Source of the DNA: CAMQVM01 sp044433365
Lineage (GTDB): Bacteria > Bacteroidota > Bacteroidia > Bacteroidales > Rikenellaceae
Assembly: GCA_044433365.1 (NCBI GenBank)
Contig: JAWXTR010000016.1
Location: 1-34,138 of the forward strand
Direction: 5' to 3'
DNA length: 34,138 bases
Part shown: one piece after another, positions 24,556 through 32,533 of the stretch
How positions within the stretch are numbered: the first letter of the stretch is position 1
How the letters are laid out: every line of letters begins with the position of its first letter
Program-made: the position numbers and the translations under genes
Notes under the pieces: model-generated
What the model was told of the DNA's origin: nothing
Databases searched by the model: none
What the model saw: only the letters and a program-made list of their open reading frames with translations

Positions 24556-25626
24556 TTATTTCCACTTCATTAATTTTTTCAAAATGGCTAGCTCCTCCTC
24601 TTCGTTTTCAGTGGCAATCCATAAGAAAATACCTTTAGGATTTACCTCTGCCATAAATCTATCAAGATCGGATTTATCGAGGTCGACAATAATCGATGCC
24701 CCTAAGCTCTGCACATGCTTAATATATGGAATATGCTGCATAATAGGGTATAAATCTGCCATTCCTTGTACCCACTGCACACACTCAATTCCCTCTACCG
24801 AAAGAATGGTATCGGTGTGGTTGGCAACACCCAATCCATCTACATGGAAAACATTGTGAGTCATCGTTTTTACCTCCTCTATAAGCGTAGGTAGGGCAAA
24901 CTCCTCGAACATTTCGGGCGAAATCATAGACGAAAAATCGTTGCTAGGGATGTGCATACGTCCGTTAGCAATAGGAATATTCATCCACGTTACTGAAGGT
25001 TGGTTGTGCGCTTTAAGCATTGTATCGAAGTGGTCGTACACCTCTAGGAAATGTTCAGAACTTTTTTTCATAAGAGTTTTTACTAGCTCAGGCTCCATAA
25101 TCATATCCATACAAAGCGGCTCAGGACCTCTAAATGCTGCGGCGCAATCCATTCCAGGGTGTAGGTCGGTGTAGCCAGTCCAAAAGCGATGATTACTCAT
25201 CTCAAGAGCCATTTTTGTCATCTCTTCGATTTTTTGAAAATACTCGCTATTCTTACTAAAATGAATTTTCGATAAATCGTCGGAAGAGTGGATAAAGTGC
25301 TCACTCCATGAGGTAACTTCACCAAAAGTTAGCTCCACACCATGGCAAGCAGCAAACATATCGGGTCCAACATTTGGCATAAACACAGGGAAAGTCTCAC
25401 CATTATAGCGCATGCCCTTCATGCTCTTTAAAAATGAGCTAATTTGAAATTCGGAGTCATACCACTTCTCTTTTAAAGTAGGATAAACTTTATTGCTAAG
25501 CATATTATCATACTCAGCATTATGACGATGAAAGCGAATAGGTACTCTATCGATAATCTCATGTTTAAACCACGCCTCAATCCTGTCAAGGCATTTTTCG
25601 TAATCGGGTTTTGTCTCTATATACAT
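24556..25626 (-). CDS. Uroporphyrinogen decarboxylase-like protein
   Basis: The 356-aa protein is predicted from the ATG at 25626 (MYIETKPDYEKCLDRIE). A longer frame reaches 25707 but runs through the -7 element at 25651, so its extra 27 residues are unlikely to be translated. It has a UroD/MtaA-type TIM-barrel fold, with WMNIPIANGR in the middle and HVDGLGVANHTDTIL...CVQWVQG near the C-terminus. The MtaA-type methyltransferase zinc site would need a Cys where HVDG has Asp, so methyl transfer to a thiol is not supported. Nothing here suggests heme synthesis either. Its promoter shares the 19-bp motif with the glycan genes, which points to a role in metabolising a sugar or aglycone. The function is unknown. 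Confidence 0.82.
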   Translation of the reverse strand: MYIETKPDYEKCLDRIEAWFKHEIIDRVPIRFHRHNAEYDNMLSNKVYPTLKEKWYDSEFQISSFLKSMKGMRYNGETFPVFMPNVGPDMFAACHGVELTFGEVTSWSEHFIHSSDDLSKIHFSKNSEYFQKIEEMTKMALEMSNHRFWTGYTDLHPGMDCAAAFRGPEPLCMDMIMEPELVKTLMKKSSEHFLEVYDHFDTMLKAHNQPSVTWMNIPIANGRMHIPSNDFSSMISPEMFEEFALPTLIEEVKTMTHNVFHVDGLGVANHTDTILSVEGIECVQWVQGMADLYPIMQHIPYIKHVQSLGASIIVDLDKSDLDRFMAEVNPKGIFLWIATENEEEELAILKKLMKWK

Positions 25627-25650
25627 ATTTTTTCTATTTTTTTTACACCA

Positions 25651-25695
25651 CAAAAGTATTGTAGTAGTAGTAACAAAAAAATAGACAATATTAAT
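25651..25695 (-). promoter_or_regulatory. Motif-linked promoter of the UroD-like gene
   Basis: The 19-bp motif is at 25677-25695 on the plus strand. The minus-strand -7 element TACTTTTG (25651-25658) follows after exactly 18 bp and lies 24 bp from the start codon at 25626. Confidence 0.75.
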
Positions 25696-25762
25696 TTTAG
25701 CTATCACAATATAGCTAAAATTGAGAAATATATATAAATTTAGAAATATTATGCTACATTAT

Positions 25763-25807
25763 ATTAATATTGTCTATTTTTTAGACACAAAAAATCGAAT
25801 ACTTTTG
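25763..25807 (+). promoter_or_regulatory. Motif-linked promoter of the 734-aa glycosidase-like gene
   Basis: The motif is on the minus strand at 25763-25781 (reading ATTAATATTGTCTATTTTT on plus). TACTTTTG (25800-25807) follows after exactly 18 bp. The start codon is at 25838. It mirrors the UroD-like promoter within one divergent region. Confidence 0.75.
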
Positions 25808-25837
25808 TAAAAAAGAAAACTACAAATATAAATAACA

Positions 25838-28042
25838 ATGAAAAACAGTTTAAAATTAAGATTAGGCGCACTGCTCTTAGCAGCTTTTACGATGTATAGT
25901 TGTAGCAGCCTATCGGTATCTACCGATACTATTAAAGTAGATTTTAACAAATCTGGAGTAATGGAGTCGATAACCTTAATCGACAAAAATTTAGAAATTC
26001 CAATAGTAGGAGGTTGGTCGCCCGATAGCTGTCGATTAATAGAAAGCAAAGCATCAAAAAAGGGTGATGTAATATGTATAGATAAGGTGTGGAGCTACCA
26101 AAATAGAGAGTTTTCAACCTCTGAGCAGATTACTGAAAAGGGAGGCAATATTAAATGGAATTTTTCGGTTGTCGACGTTAGTAGTGGTCTTTGGTCTACC
26201 CCTATTTCCACTACTTTTAAATACCCCGAAACTAGCGATACCCGATATTGGTCGGCATGGAGCGATCCTCGTCAAGGCAAAATTTTAGATTTATCACGTG
26301 AGCAGCAGATAGCTCAAGGAATCATACCCGATGCAATGGTTGTAAATGATTGGGCTGACCCACTTATTGCCATACCGTTTCAAAATGCAAAATTGTGGTA
26401 TGGTGAAGAGCCTTACTCGCTAGATTTAAAGTGGAGAATGTTTGGTGTGCGTAACGATGAAAAATATATTACAGTTGTGCCAATGATTACTGTTGTAGAG
26501 CCACAAAAGGGGGTGGGTGTTAGCTTTGTTCAATCTATAGATGAAATTTTGTTAAACGTAAATATTGAAACCACTGAAAGCGGTGATATAATTTTTAAAC
26601 GTGAAAACTACCGCTTGGGTGATGGAGTAACGCAGAGCTTTACGATGGATATAATTGCTCATAGCGACGACTTCTTAGATGGTTTTAATGAGATTACAAA
26701 GATATATCCCGAATATTTCGAACCATCCGATAAGGGAGCTAGAGATATTGAGGGGCTATTTAGCTACTCTCGTGATTGGGGTAATTTCGACAAGGAGAAG
26801 ATGCGCAAAATGGGGTATAAAACCAACTGGAAAGCAAGTCACGACCTACCATGGATGGGAATGTTTCTACCACCTGTTGAGGATCAGGTGCGTTGGAAAG
26901 GTTTTGAAAGACAAAAAGGAACAGAAGATGATTGGGTATCTATCTCGAAAATGCGTGATTATACAAATCAGATGGTTGAAGATGGTTTTAAGGTGCTTAA
27001 TTATATGAATGTTTGTGAGTTTGGGGCTTATGTGCCAAATGAGGCTCCTAAAGGGATAAACGATATTCCAGAAGATGAACTTTGGAAAGATGGCAAGGCG
27101 TATGTGTATCGCAAATTGAATGATGCCATTTTGCGTCGAACTTTTCGCAATCCTACTGCCGACTCTCCAAATAAATTTTATAGTTGGCGACAATGTATAG
27201 CACTCGACTGTGGTATTCCATCATATCGAGATTATTTAGTGGAGCAGGTTAAACGCCATATCGGAGAGTTTCCAACATCAAGTGGATTTAATGTAGACCG
27301 TTTAGATTGGTTGCGTCTTTATAATCTTGATGCTGACGACGGTATCTCATATTGGGAGAATCAGGCTGTGCGTTCGCTAAATGTGTCGTATAAAGAGCTA
27401 ATGGAGATATTATGGCCAATGTTAAAAGATAATGGAAAATATTGGTTTTTAGATCCAAATGGTGTACGTATCGATTTTATGAATCGTGCCGATGGCATTA
27501 TTGAAGAGATTGAGCAGGGACAGGTATTAAATTGCGCCTCATTTATGGCACCTAAAAAGCCAATTGCTGCATGGATGCACATTAAGAGCATGGAGGGCAA
27601 AAGCGATGAAGAGCGTGAGGTTTGGCTTCAAAACTATCTAGTTATGGGTATCTGGCCAATGGCTCCATTTCCAGAAAACGACCATAGTCTACTTCCTGAC
27701 GAGGGTATAGAAAAGGTATATTCCGACTACTCAAATCTCTTTAAAACTATTTATGGAAGAGAAAATGTATTATCATCAAAAGCTATAAAACGCAATACTA
27801 ATGCAAAAGTTAATCTATTTAAATCAGATTTAGGATATATTATTCCTATCTGCTACGCTAAAAAGGGGTTAAACAAGGTTATTGTTGAGGTAAAAAAAGA
27901 GTATGTAGAAAATAGAACAGCAGAGGTCGTTTTGCCTGCCGTAGAGGGTACGAAAAAAGTAGAGTATACTATAAATGGTGATTATGCACTATTTGAAGTG
28001 CCTGTTTCAAGGCGTTGTGCTGTTTTGGTTTTAAAAAATTAA
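25838..28042 (+). CDS. Glycosidase-like lipoprotein of unrecognised family
   Basis: The 734-aa protein has a lipoprotein signal peptide (lipobox FTMYSC, Cys22). It is probably surface- or periplasm-anchored. Residues about 25-290 look like a beta-sandwich, and 300-660 look like a TIM-barrel glycosidase with FSYSRDWGNF, DDGFKVLNYMNVCEFGAYVP, the acidic FNVDRLDWLRLYNLDADD (Asp487, Asp490) and WFLDPNGVRIDF. A short C-terminal beta domain ends the protein. I do not recognise a CAZy family. A DUF6259-type or GH36-related family is a guess from memory. It shares the 19-bp promoter motif with the GH36-sulfatase and UroD-like units, so its substrate is probably part of the same glycan. Confidence 0.72.
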   Translation: MKNSLKLRLGALLLAAFTMYSCSSLSVSTDTIKVDFNKSGVMESITLIDKNLEIPIVGGWSPDSCRLIESKASKKGDVICIDKVWSYQNREFSTSEQITEKGGNIKWNFSVVDVSSGLWSTPISTTFKYPETSDTRYWSAWSDPRQGKILDLSREQQIAQGIIPDAMVVNDWADPLIAIPFQNAKLWYGEEPYSLDLKWRMFGVRNDEKYITVVPMITVVEPQKGVGVSFVQSIDEILLNVNIETTESGDIIFKRENYRLGDGVTQSFTMDIIAHSDDFLDGFNEITKIYPEYFEPSDKGARDIEGLFSYSRDWGNFDKEKMRKMGYKTNWKASHDLPWMGMFLPPVEDQVRWKGFERQKGTEDDWVSISKMRDYTNQMVEDGFKVLNYMNVCEFGAYVPNEAPKGINDIPEDELWKDGKAYVYRKLNDAILRRTFRNPTADSPNKFYSWRQCIALDCGIPSYRDYLVEQVKRHIGEFPTSSGFNVDRLDWLRLYNLDADDGISYWENQAVRSLNVSYKELMEILWPMLKDNGKYWFLDPNGVRIDFMNRADGIIEEIEQGQVLNCASFMAPKKPIAAWMHIKSMEGKSDEEREVWLQNYLVMGIWPMAPFPENDHSLLPDEGIEKVYSDYSNLFKTIYGRENVLSSKAIKRNTNAKVNLFKSDLGYIIPICYAKKGLNKVIVEVKKEYVENRTAEVVLPAVEGTKKVEYTINGDYALFEVPVSRRCAVLVLKN

Positions 28043-28046
28043 AATT

Positions 28047-28088
28047 AGGAAAACTTATAAAATATGATTTTTATAGCTATTCCTTTTT
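28047..28088 (+). terminator. Probable terminator after the 734-aa gene
   Basis: AGGAA and TATAAAA on the left pair with TTTTATA and TTCCT on the right, with a mismatched middle. TTTTT follows at 28084-28088. It lies just after the stop codon at 28042. Confidence 0.5.
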
Positions 28089-28177
28089 AATGCTTCATCT
28101 TAAAATGTAGCTGCATGAAAACTAATTTTTAACAGTGAATAAAATTTACCGCACTTATTTTATCTATTTACCCCACT

Positions 28178-28423
28178 TAAGTAGTGTAAAACAATTATTG
28201 CCATATTTTTAACAGCACTTTTGGAGCGATATTTTTCACTATTAAATTTCAATGTAGAACCACTATATTTTCAATTCAATAGCAAAAAATCTCATTTCCA
28301 ATAGCACTATTAAAAACACACCAATAATTATTTTACACTACTTATATTTTCGATTCAATAGCAAAAAATCTCATCTCCAATAGCACTTTTAAAAATACAC
28401 CAATAATTATTTTACCCTACTTA
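28178..28423. repeat. Family A element A2 plus a half copy
   Basis: A full 167-bp copy (28178-28344) is followed immediately by a right-half copy (28345-28423) beginning near the palindrome centre. The tandem half repeats the pattern seen at A1. Together with B5 and the terminator it accounts for the 28043-28485 gap between two convergent genes. Confidence 0.9.
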
Positions 28424-28460
28424 TTTGTGCGAATAAATGTTAAAAAATTTACAACTCCCC

Positions 28461-28512
28461 TTAAGGGGAGTTCTAATAATTGGTTTTATTCGATTTTTAG
28501 AAGTTCCCTTAA
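28461..28512. repeat. Family B short derivative B5 overlapping the YjbH stop
   Basis: TTAAGGGGAGTTCTAATAAT...TTTTTAGAAGTTCCCTTAA spans 52 bp, with family B ends in reverse orientation. It encodes the last residues (about LRELLKIE) and the stop codon of the YjbH C-terminal gene. Confidence 0.85.
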
Positions 28513-29745
28513 CAAACCAACAACCCTATTACGAATATAAATAGGATTATAAAAGTTTAGATTCCAACTCTCATCAGGTCGGGTTGTAAAGCTATATCCT
28601 AGTAATAAATCTCTACTACTTTGCGCCCTATACACCCTCGAAAATTCCTCTGGAATTGTCACTCTTATTGGTTTACGTGCCCATCGACGTTTGCTCGGCA
28701 TAGGAACAGTAAAAGAGAATCCACCATTTGGGTCACCTCCATAATAGTGAGCATAAAGCCCTACTGCAACCTCTCCAAAATGGCGTGCCATATCGACTCT
28801 AACTCCACTATCACCATAAATCATGCGCCCTACGCTAATTTTAGTCTCCATATTGTATCGTGGAATGTAGTAACCACCCCAAAAAGAGCCAGAAAATCGT
28901 CGCCATTGGCTTAGCGTCCACTCACCTTTATTAAAAGTAGACGAACCTGTCAATGCTCCATTTACTCCAAATGAAAGTCGATTATTAAGGCTATAATAGC
29001 ATAAATTTAGATTTAACCCTGCTCTATTAGTGTCGAAATTACCCACCGTAATATCACCCATAATGTTTTTAGGGAGTCGAAACGACTGTCGTAAGGTTAT
29101 AAACCCAGGTCGGATATATTGGTGCTCATCTACCATATTGGTCTTTAAAGGTAGGACTACTTGTCCTGTAAATTCGGCACCTTTCCAGAGGCTCACCTCA
29201 ACAGCTGGCGATAAATTTACAGCATAGCCATACAATCTATCTAGCCACGAATTTTCCAAGAAAAGTTCGGGATAGAGCACAATATCTGTCTTACCAAATC
29301 GCCTATTATGGCTCTCTTTGCCTTTTAACTGCTCAGCAATTTTGGTTGTAGAATAGCTCACCTCTAACTGCTCGAAATTTTCGGGTACAACTATCGATAT
29401 TTGAGCTATACCATCGCTAAGAAGCAGTAAATTTATGGTTTGTGTAGGAACTATCTCTCGTAGCGATTTTACCGTCTGAGCAATACCTCGATAGTTTCCT
29501 CTGTAGATGTTATCTTCATAGCAGATGTAAGTGTTGTCGCCTTTAGTTATAGCCTTTACGTCCTCCATTCCCATCTCTACCAATAGCTTTACCACTCCGC
29601 TATCTACACTATCGCTATTATCACTTAAAATATTTTGATGCGACACTTCTACACCTCTACCCCTGTTTTGTGCCACTACGCTAAGGGGCACAAAAAGTAA
29701 GAGAGATAACAATATTATAACATTTTTAGTATAAATCAATCTCAT
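28486..29745 (-). CDS. YjbH-type outer-membrane protein, C-terminal half
   Basis: The 419-aa protein has a signal peptide (about 1-25, ending VVAQ). The mature part is rich in alternating aromatic and polar residues typical of an outer-membrane beta-barrel. It overlaps the next gene upstream by 20 bp, and the two together resemble one YjbH protein, a family linked to exopolysaccharide export or surface structures. The start here has its own signal peptide, so this is a separate secreted chain and not a frameshift product. The final residues come from repeat B5. No capsule or exopolysaccharide genes are nearby. The family call rests mainly on the upstream half. Confidence 0.72.
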   Translation of the reverse strand: MRLIYTKNVIILLSLLLFVPLSVVAQNRGRGVEVSHQNILSDNSDSVDSGVVKLLVEMGMEDVKAITKGDNTYICYEDNIYRGNYRGIAQTVKSLREIVPTQTINLLLLSDGIAQISIVVPENFEQLEVSYSTTKIAEQLKGKESHNRRFGKTDIVLYPELFLENSWLDRLYGYAVNLSPAVEVSLWKGAEFTGQVVLPLKTNMVDEHQYIRPGFITLRQSFRLPKNIMGDITVGNFDTNRAGLNLNLCYYSLNNRLSFGVNGALTGSSTFNKGEWTLSQWRRFSGSFWGGYYIPRYNMETKISVGRMIYGDSGVRVDMARHFGEVAVGLYAHYYGGDPNGGFSFTVPMPSKRRWARKPIRVTIPEEFSRVYRAQSSRDLLLGYSFTTRPDESWNLNFYNPIYIRNRVVGLLRELLKIE

Positions 29746-30445
29746 AACGTATCCCTCCTGCTAGTGCTTTCATATCGTATGCAAATGCGTACAACGAAAA
29801 GTTATTAAATAGTTTTATTACAGCTCCTGCGCTGATATCACGGTTGTTGTACTCGACCAAAAATTTTAAATCTGAGTAGAATTTTGGTTCAAACGATACT
29901 CCACCAAACAGACCTTTTAAAAATTGGTTTGAATCTACTGGCACATAGCCCCCAAAGGTCACACCAAATTGCCCCACAGCTATATCGATATGTTTTGTAG
30001 CCACAGCATAGATAGCCGAAAAATATCTATTTCCATCTACTTTATCTAGCGTATTTAAATTTCTAAAAGTGAGCAAATCGTTGGTACCAATAGCAATTGC
30101 AGGTAGATATTTTCGCTCTTTTAAGGCTCTCAACCTCAACGATACTGAACGGTCTTGGTTCCACACCCCATTGTCGAAATGTATAAGCGTGTATTTTAGT
30201 CCCACCTCAACAAATGGTAAAAATGTGATATTCAAGAAGTAGTTTGCACTGTTATAGTCCCACTCATCAGGCGACATCACCTCGGGTAAAAAATTCACCC
30301 CCGCTGATGCAACTCCGTCACCACTAAGCTGCGCTGTAGGAGCATTTAGCAGCCCTACACTTCCCATAGAGTATTGCGAAAATGCAACTGATGTCGATAA
30401 CAGCATCCAAAACGAAAGTATAAAAATTCTTATGTTTATTTTCAT
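29726..30445 (-). CDS. YjbH-type protein, N-terminal half
   Basis: The 239-aa protein has a signal peptide (about 1-23, ending AFS) followed by SMGSVGLLNAPTAQLSGDGVASAGVNFLP, which matches the GL-N-PTA opening of YjbH proteins. Beta strands continue through EVGLKYTLIHFDN to AGGIRYEIDLY, ending in an aromatic-type barrel strand. It is about one third of full-length E. coli YjbH, and the rest lies in the overlapping gene at 28486-29745. The 20-bp overlap suggests translational coupling. Upstream lies family A element A3, and no promoter was recognised between it and cysH, so readthrough from cysH is possible. Confidence 0.75.
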   Translation of the reverse strand: MKINIRIFILSFWMLLSTSVAFSQYSMGSVGLLNAPTAQLSGDGVASAGVNFLPEVMSPDEWDYNSANYFLNITFLPFVEVGLKYTLIHFDNGVWNQDRSVSLRLRALKERKYLPAIAIGTNDLLTFRNLNTLDKVDGNRYFSAIYAVATKHIDIAVGQFGVTFGGYVPVDSNQFLKGLFGGVSFEPKFYSDLKFLVEYNNRDISAGAVIKLFNNFSLYAFAYDMKALAGGIRYEIDLY

Positions 30446-30466
30446 TTTTTAGATTAAAAAATCGTC

Positions 30467-30633
30467 TAAGTAGGGTAAAATAATTATTGGTGTATTTTTA
30501 AAAGTGCTATTGGAGATGAGATTTTTTGCTATTGAATCGAAAATATAGTGGTTCTATATTGAGATTTAATAGTGAAAAATATCGCTCCAAGAGTGCTATT
30601 AAGAATATGGCAATAATTGTTTTACACTACTTA
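30467..30633. repeat. Family A element A3, reversed, carrying the cysH stop
   Basis: This 167-bp copy is in the opposite orientation to the other four. Its terminal TTA (30631-30633) is the complement of the cysH TAA stop codon. It lies between cysH and the yjbH pair, both on the minus strand. Confidence 0.9.
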
Positions 30634-31344
30634 ATGCTTAATTTTGTGCAGTCCACACTCTTTGGTATCTTTCGATTCCCACCACCAACGACCACCTCTC
30701 TCATCTTCACCGTCGGCTACAGCACGTGTGCAAGGCTGACATCCAATACTTGGAAAACCACTATCGTGAAGAGGATTATAAGGGATTTTGTGCTCCTTAA
30801 TATACTCTTCAACCATCTTTGACGACCAGTTATAGAGTGGAGAAATTTTGATTAAACCCTCATTTGCTGCATCCATTTCTACAGGATTTAGACCAAAACG
30901 AGTAATGGATTGCTCTTGTCTGAGACCACAAATCCACACCTTCAGACCCTTAAATGCACGACGCAATGGCTCAATTTTACGAATTTGACAACACATCTTG
31001 CGACTATCAACGCTATCGTAAAATAGGTTAATAGAGTTCTCTCTTACCATCTTTTCAACAAGCTCGCTTTGAGGGAAATAGACCTCTATAGCCTTGTCAA
31101 AAAATTTTGAAGTCTCGTCAATTAAGTTGTAGGTCTCAGGGAAAAGACGACCAGTATCAAGTGTAAAAATTCGTGTCGACTTGTCAATATCACACACCAT
31201 TTTTGTCAAAATTTGATCCTCCATACTCATAGATGTCGAAAGCGCAATCTCTCCCTTGAAATTCTCAAGAAAGTAGGCAACAATCATCTCAGGAGTATAC
31301 TCTTTAAACTTTCGGTTTAGCTCTTCTACTTCTTTTATATCCAT
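30631..31344 (-). CDS. cysH: Phosphoadenylyl/adenylyl-sulfate reductase with 4Fe-4S site
   Basis: This cytosolic enzyme reduces activated sulfate to sulfite for cysteine synthesis. At 237 aa it has the PP-loop region (about 34-44), TLDTGRLFPETY (61-72) and the cysteine pairs Cys118-Cys119 (KMCCQIRK) and Cys202-x-x-Cys205 (GCQPCTRA). These four bind a 4Fe-4S cluster in APS-type reductases. The C-terminal ECGLH has the catalytic Cys230. The cluster motif favours APS over PAPS as substrate. No ATP sulfurylase or sulfite reductase gene is in the window. The stop codon lies in repeat A3. A TATATTTG element is at 31443-31450. Confidence 0.92.
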   Translation of the reverse strand: MDIKEVEELNRKFKEYTPEMIVAYFLENFKGEIALSTSMSMEDQILTKMVCDIDKSTRIFTLDTGRLFPETYNLIDETSKFFDKAIEVYFPQSELVEKMVRENSINLFYDSVDSRKMCCQIRKIEPLRRAFKGLKVWICGLRQEQSITRFGLNPVEMDAANEGLIKISPLYNWSSKMVEEYIKEHKIPYNPLHDSGFPSIGCQPCTRAVADGEDERGGRWWWESKDTKECGLHKIKH

Positions 31345-31442
31345 AATTTTACTCTTAAAACTTACTGAAAAAAGGGGTGTTTATAAATGTAAATCTCCAT
31401 TTTTTTTGAAAATTTAAATATAAATAACTCCTATTCAAAATA

Positions 31443-31450
31443 CAAATATA
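31443..31450 (-). promoter_or_regulatory. Promoter -7 element for cysH
   Basis: CAAATATA reads TATATTTG toward cysH, about 100 bp from the start. The -33 region begins where family E copy 2 starts (31467), so the insertion may have replaced it. Confidence 0.5.
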
Positions 31451-31466
31451 CTATTTTATTTGATAC

Positions 31467-31646
31467 GCTAATAACGGTTTGAAAATTTAAGCCATTTTTC
31501 TACAATAAATTAACAAAAAAATAACTTTTCTTGATACTTTTTCAGAAAAAACACACCCTTTGGGCTGACAAAAATCGTTCACTTTCATTCGCAGTTTCGC
31601 TCCACTGGCAAAAAACAGGAAGGAGTTTATCCAAACATTTATTGGC
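31467..31646. repeat. Family E palindromic element, copy 2
   Basis: About 180 bp, bounded by GCTAATAACGGTTT and AAACATTTATTGGC, in reverse orientation to 4081-4270. It contains the shared blocks CCCTTTGGGCTG and AAAAATCGTTC. From 31647 to 31846 there is no gene. Confidence 0.7.
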
Positions 31647-31773
31647 ATTTGACACAATCCCTAATATTCTAGTCAATATTTTAACAAGCTAACATTAAGC
31701 ATTTTACAACCATAACAATACAAACTATTCAGAATCCAAAATTTAGAAAATACCAACAACAAACTAATAGATT

Positions 31774-31781
31774 TATATTTG
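31774..31781 (+). promoter_or_regulatory. Possible -7 element for the small HTH gene
   Basis: TATATTTG faces the HTH gene, but element A4 lies between it and the start codon at 32034. No -33 TTG was seen at the usual distance. Confidence 0.35.
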
Positions 31782-31846
31782 AACTAGAGACAAAAATTTT
31801 TAGTAGCCTTAAAGACGTACTTATAAAAAATATTAAAGGGGAGTTC

Positions 31847-32012
31847 TAAGTAGTGTAAAAAATTATTGCCATATTCTTAATAGCACTCTTGGAGCGATAT
31901 TTTTCACTATTAAATCTCAATATAGAACCACTATATTTTCGATTCAATAGCAAAAAATCTCATCTCCAATAGCACTATTAAAAATACACCAATAATTATT
32001 TTACCCTACTTA
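31847..32012. repeat. Family A element A4, abutting a family B end
   Basis: This 166-bp copy begins at TAAGTAGTG. The sequence just before it, AAAGGGGAGTTC, is a family B end, so A4 probably inserted into or beside an older B element. It ends 21 bp before the HTH gene start. Confidence 0.9.
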
Positions 32013-32033
32013 AAATAAAAATAAAATAAAACC

Positions 32034-32351
32034 ATGACAAAAAATTACCTATCAATCGGAGAAGCAGCAATGAAAAGCAAACTCTCTAAAATTCAAATTT
32101 GGATGCTTATTAGAAGCGGAATCATAAGAGCAAGATATCTTGATTCTCAAACAAAAATCAACATTGACGAGCTAGATTATTTAATAGATAGCAATATTTA
32201 TAAAAGCTACCAACTCTCACTCCCTTTAGAGTATCGAGAGTCTGATTTTTCAACACGTGAGTGTTTAAGAGAGCTACAAAAATGCGAAAAATTTTCAACA
32301 TTCTTAGAAAACATAGATAACAATGAAGCCAAAAAAGAAGAAAAGCTATAA
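32034..32351 (+). CDS. Small excisionase/MerR-like HTH protein
   Basis: In this 105-aa protein the first 55 residues (YLSIGEAAMKSKLSKIQIWMLIRSGIIRA...INIDELDYLID) look like a winged HTH of the excisionase or MerR N-terminal type that binds DNA. The remaining half is charged and without a recognised domain. It overlaps the next small gene by 29 bp, so the two are probably coupled. No integrase or phage gene is near. It could be a remnant of a mobile element module or an independent regulator. Confidence in expression is moderate because the promoter region is interrupted by A4. Confidence 0.62.
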   Translation: MTKNYLSIGEAAMKSKLSKIQIWMLIRSGIIRARYLDSQTKINIDELDYLIDSNIYKSYQLSLPLEYRESDFSTRECLRELQKCEKFSTFLENIDNNEAKKEEKL

Positions 32352-32517
32352 AAAAAGTAAGATGTACAATATAGGACGTGAAGATAGAAGTTGTACAATC
32401 TACTGGAATATCGAAAAATTAGAGGAATACTACAAAGAACGTTACCAAGAGCTTAGCGAAATGAAAAAGCGGAGCGAAAATAGGAAGAGATTTCCAGTTT
32501 GGTTGTTTGATGAGTAA
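32323..32517 (+). CDS. Small basic protein of unknown function
   Basis: This 64-residue, Lys/Arg-rich protein (KPKKKKSYKKSK at the N-terminus) has a central aromatic patch (TIYWNIEKLEEYYKERYQEL) and ends FPVWLFDE. It overlaps the HTH gene by 29 bp in another frame, a sign of translational coupling. I recognise no family. The pair could be a regulator with a partner, or a small toxin-antitoxin-like unit, but nothing in the sequence proves this. Confidence 0.5.
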   Translation: MKPKKKKSYKKSKMYNIGREDRSCTIYWNIEKLEEYYKERYQELSEMKKRSENRKRFPVWLFDE

Positions 32518-32533
32518 AAATGGCTAAAATAGC

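Noticed and set aside
24506..24859. 117-codon plus-strand frame after the AraC gene
   Set aside because: It starts in the tandem array and is antisense to the UroD-like gene.
30526..30822. 98-codon plus-strand frame across A3 and cysH
   Set aside because: It begins inside the palindromic element and continues antisense to cysH.
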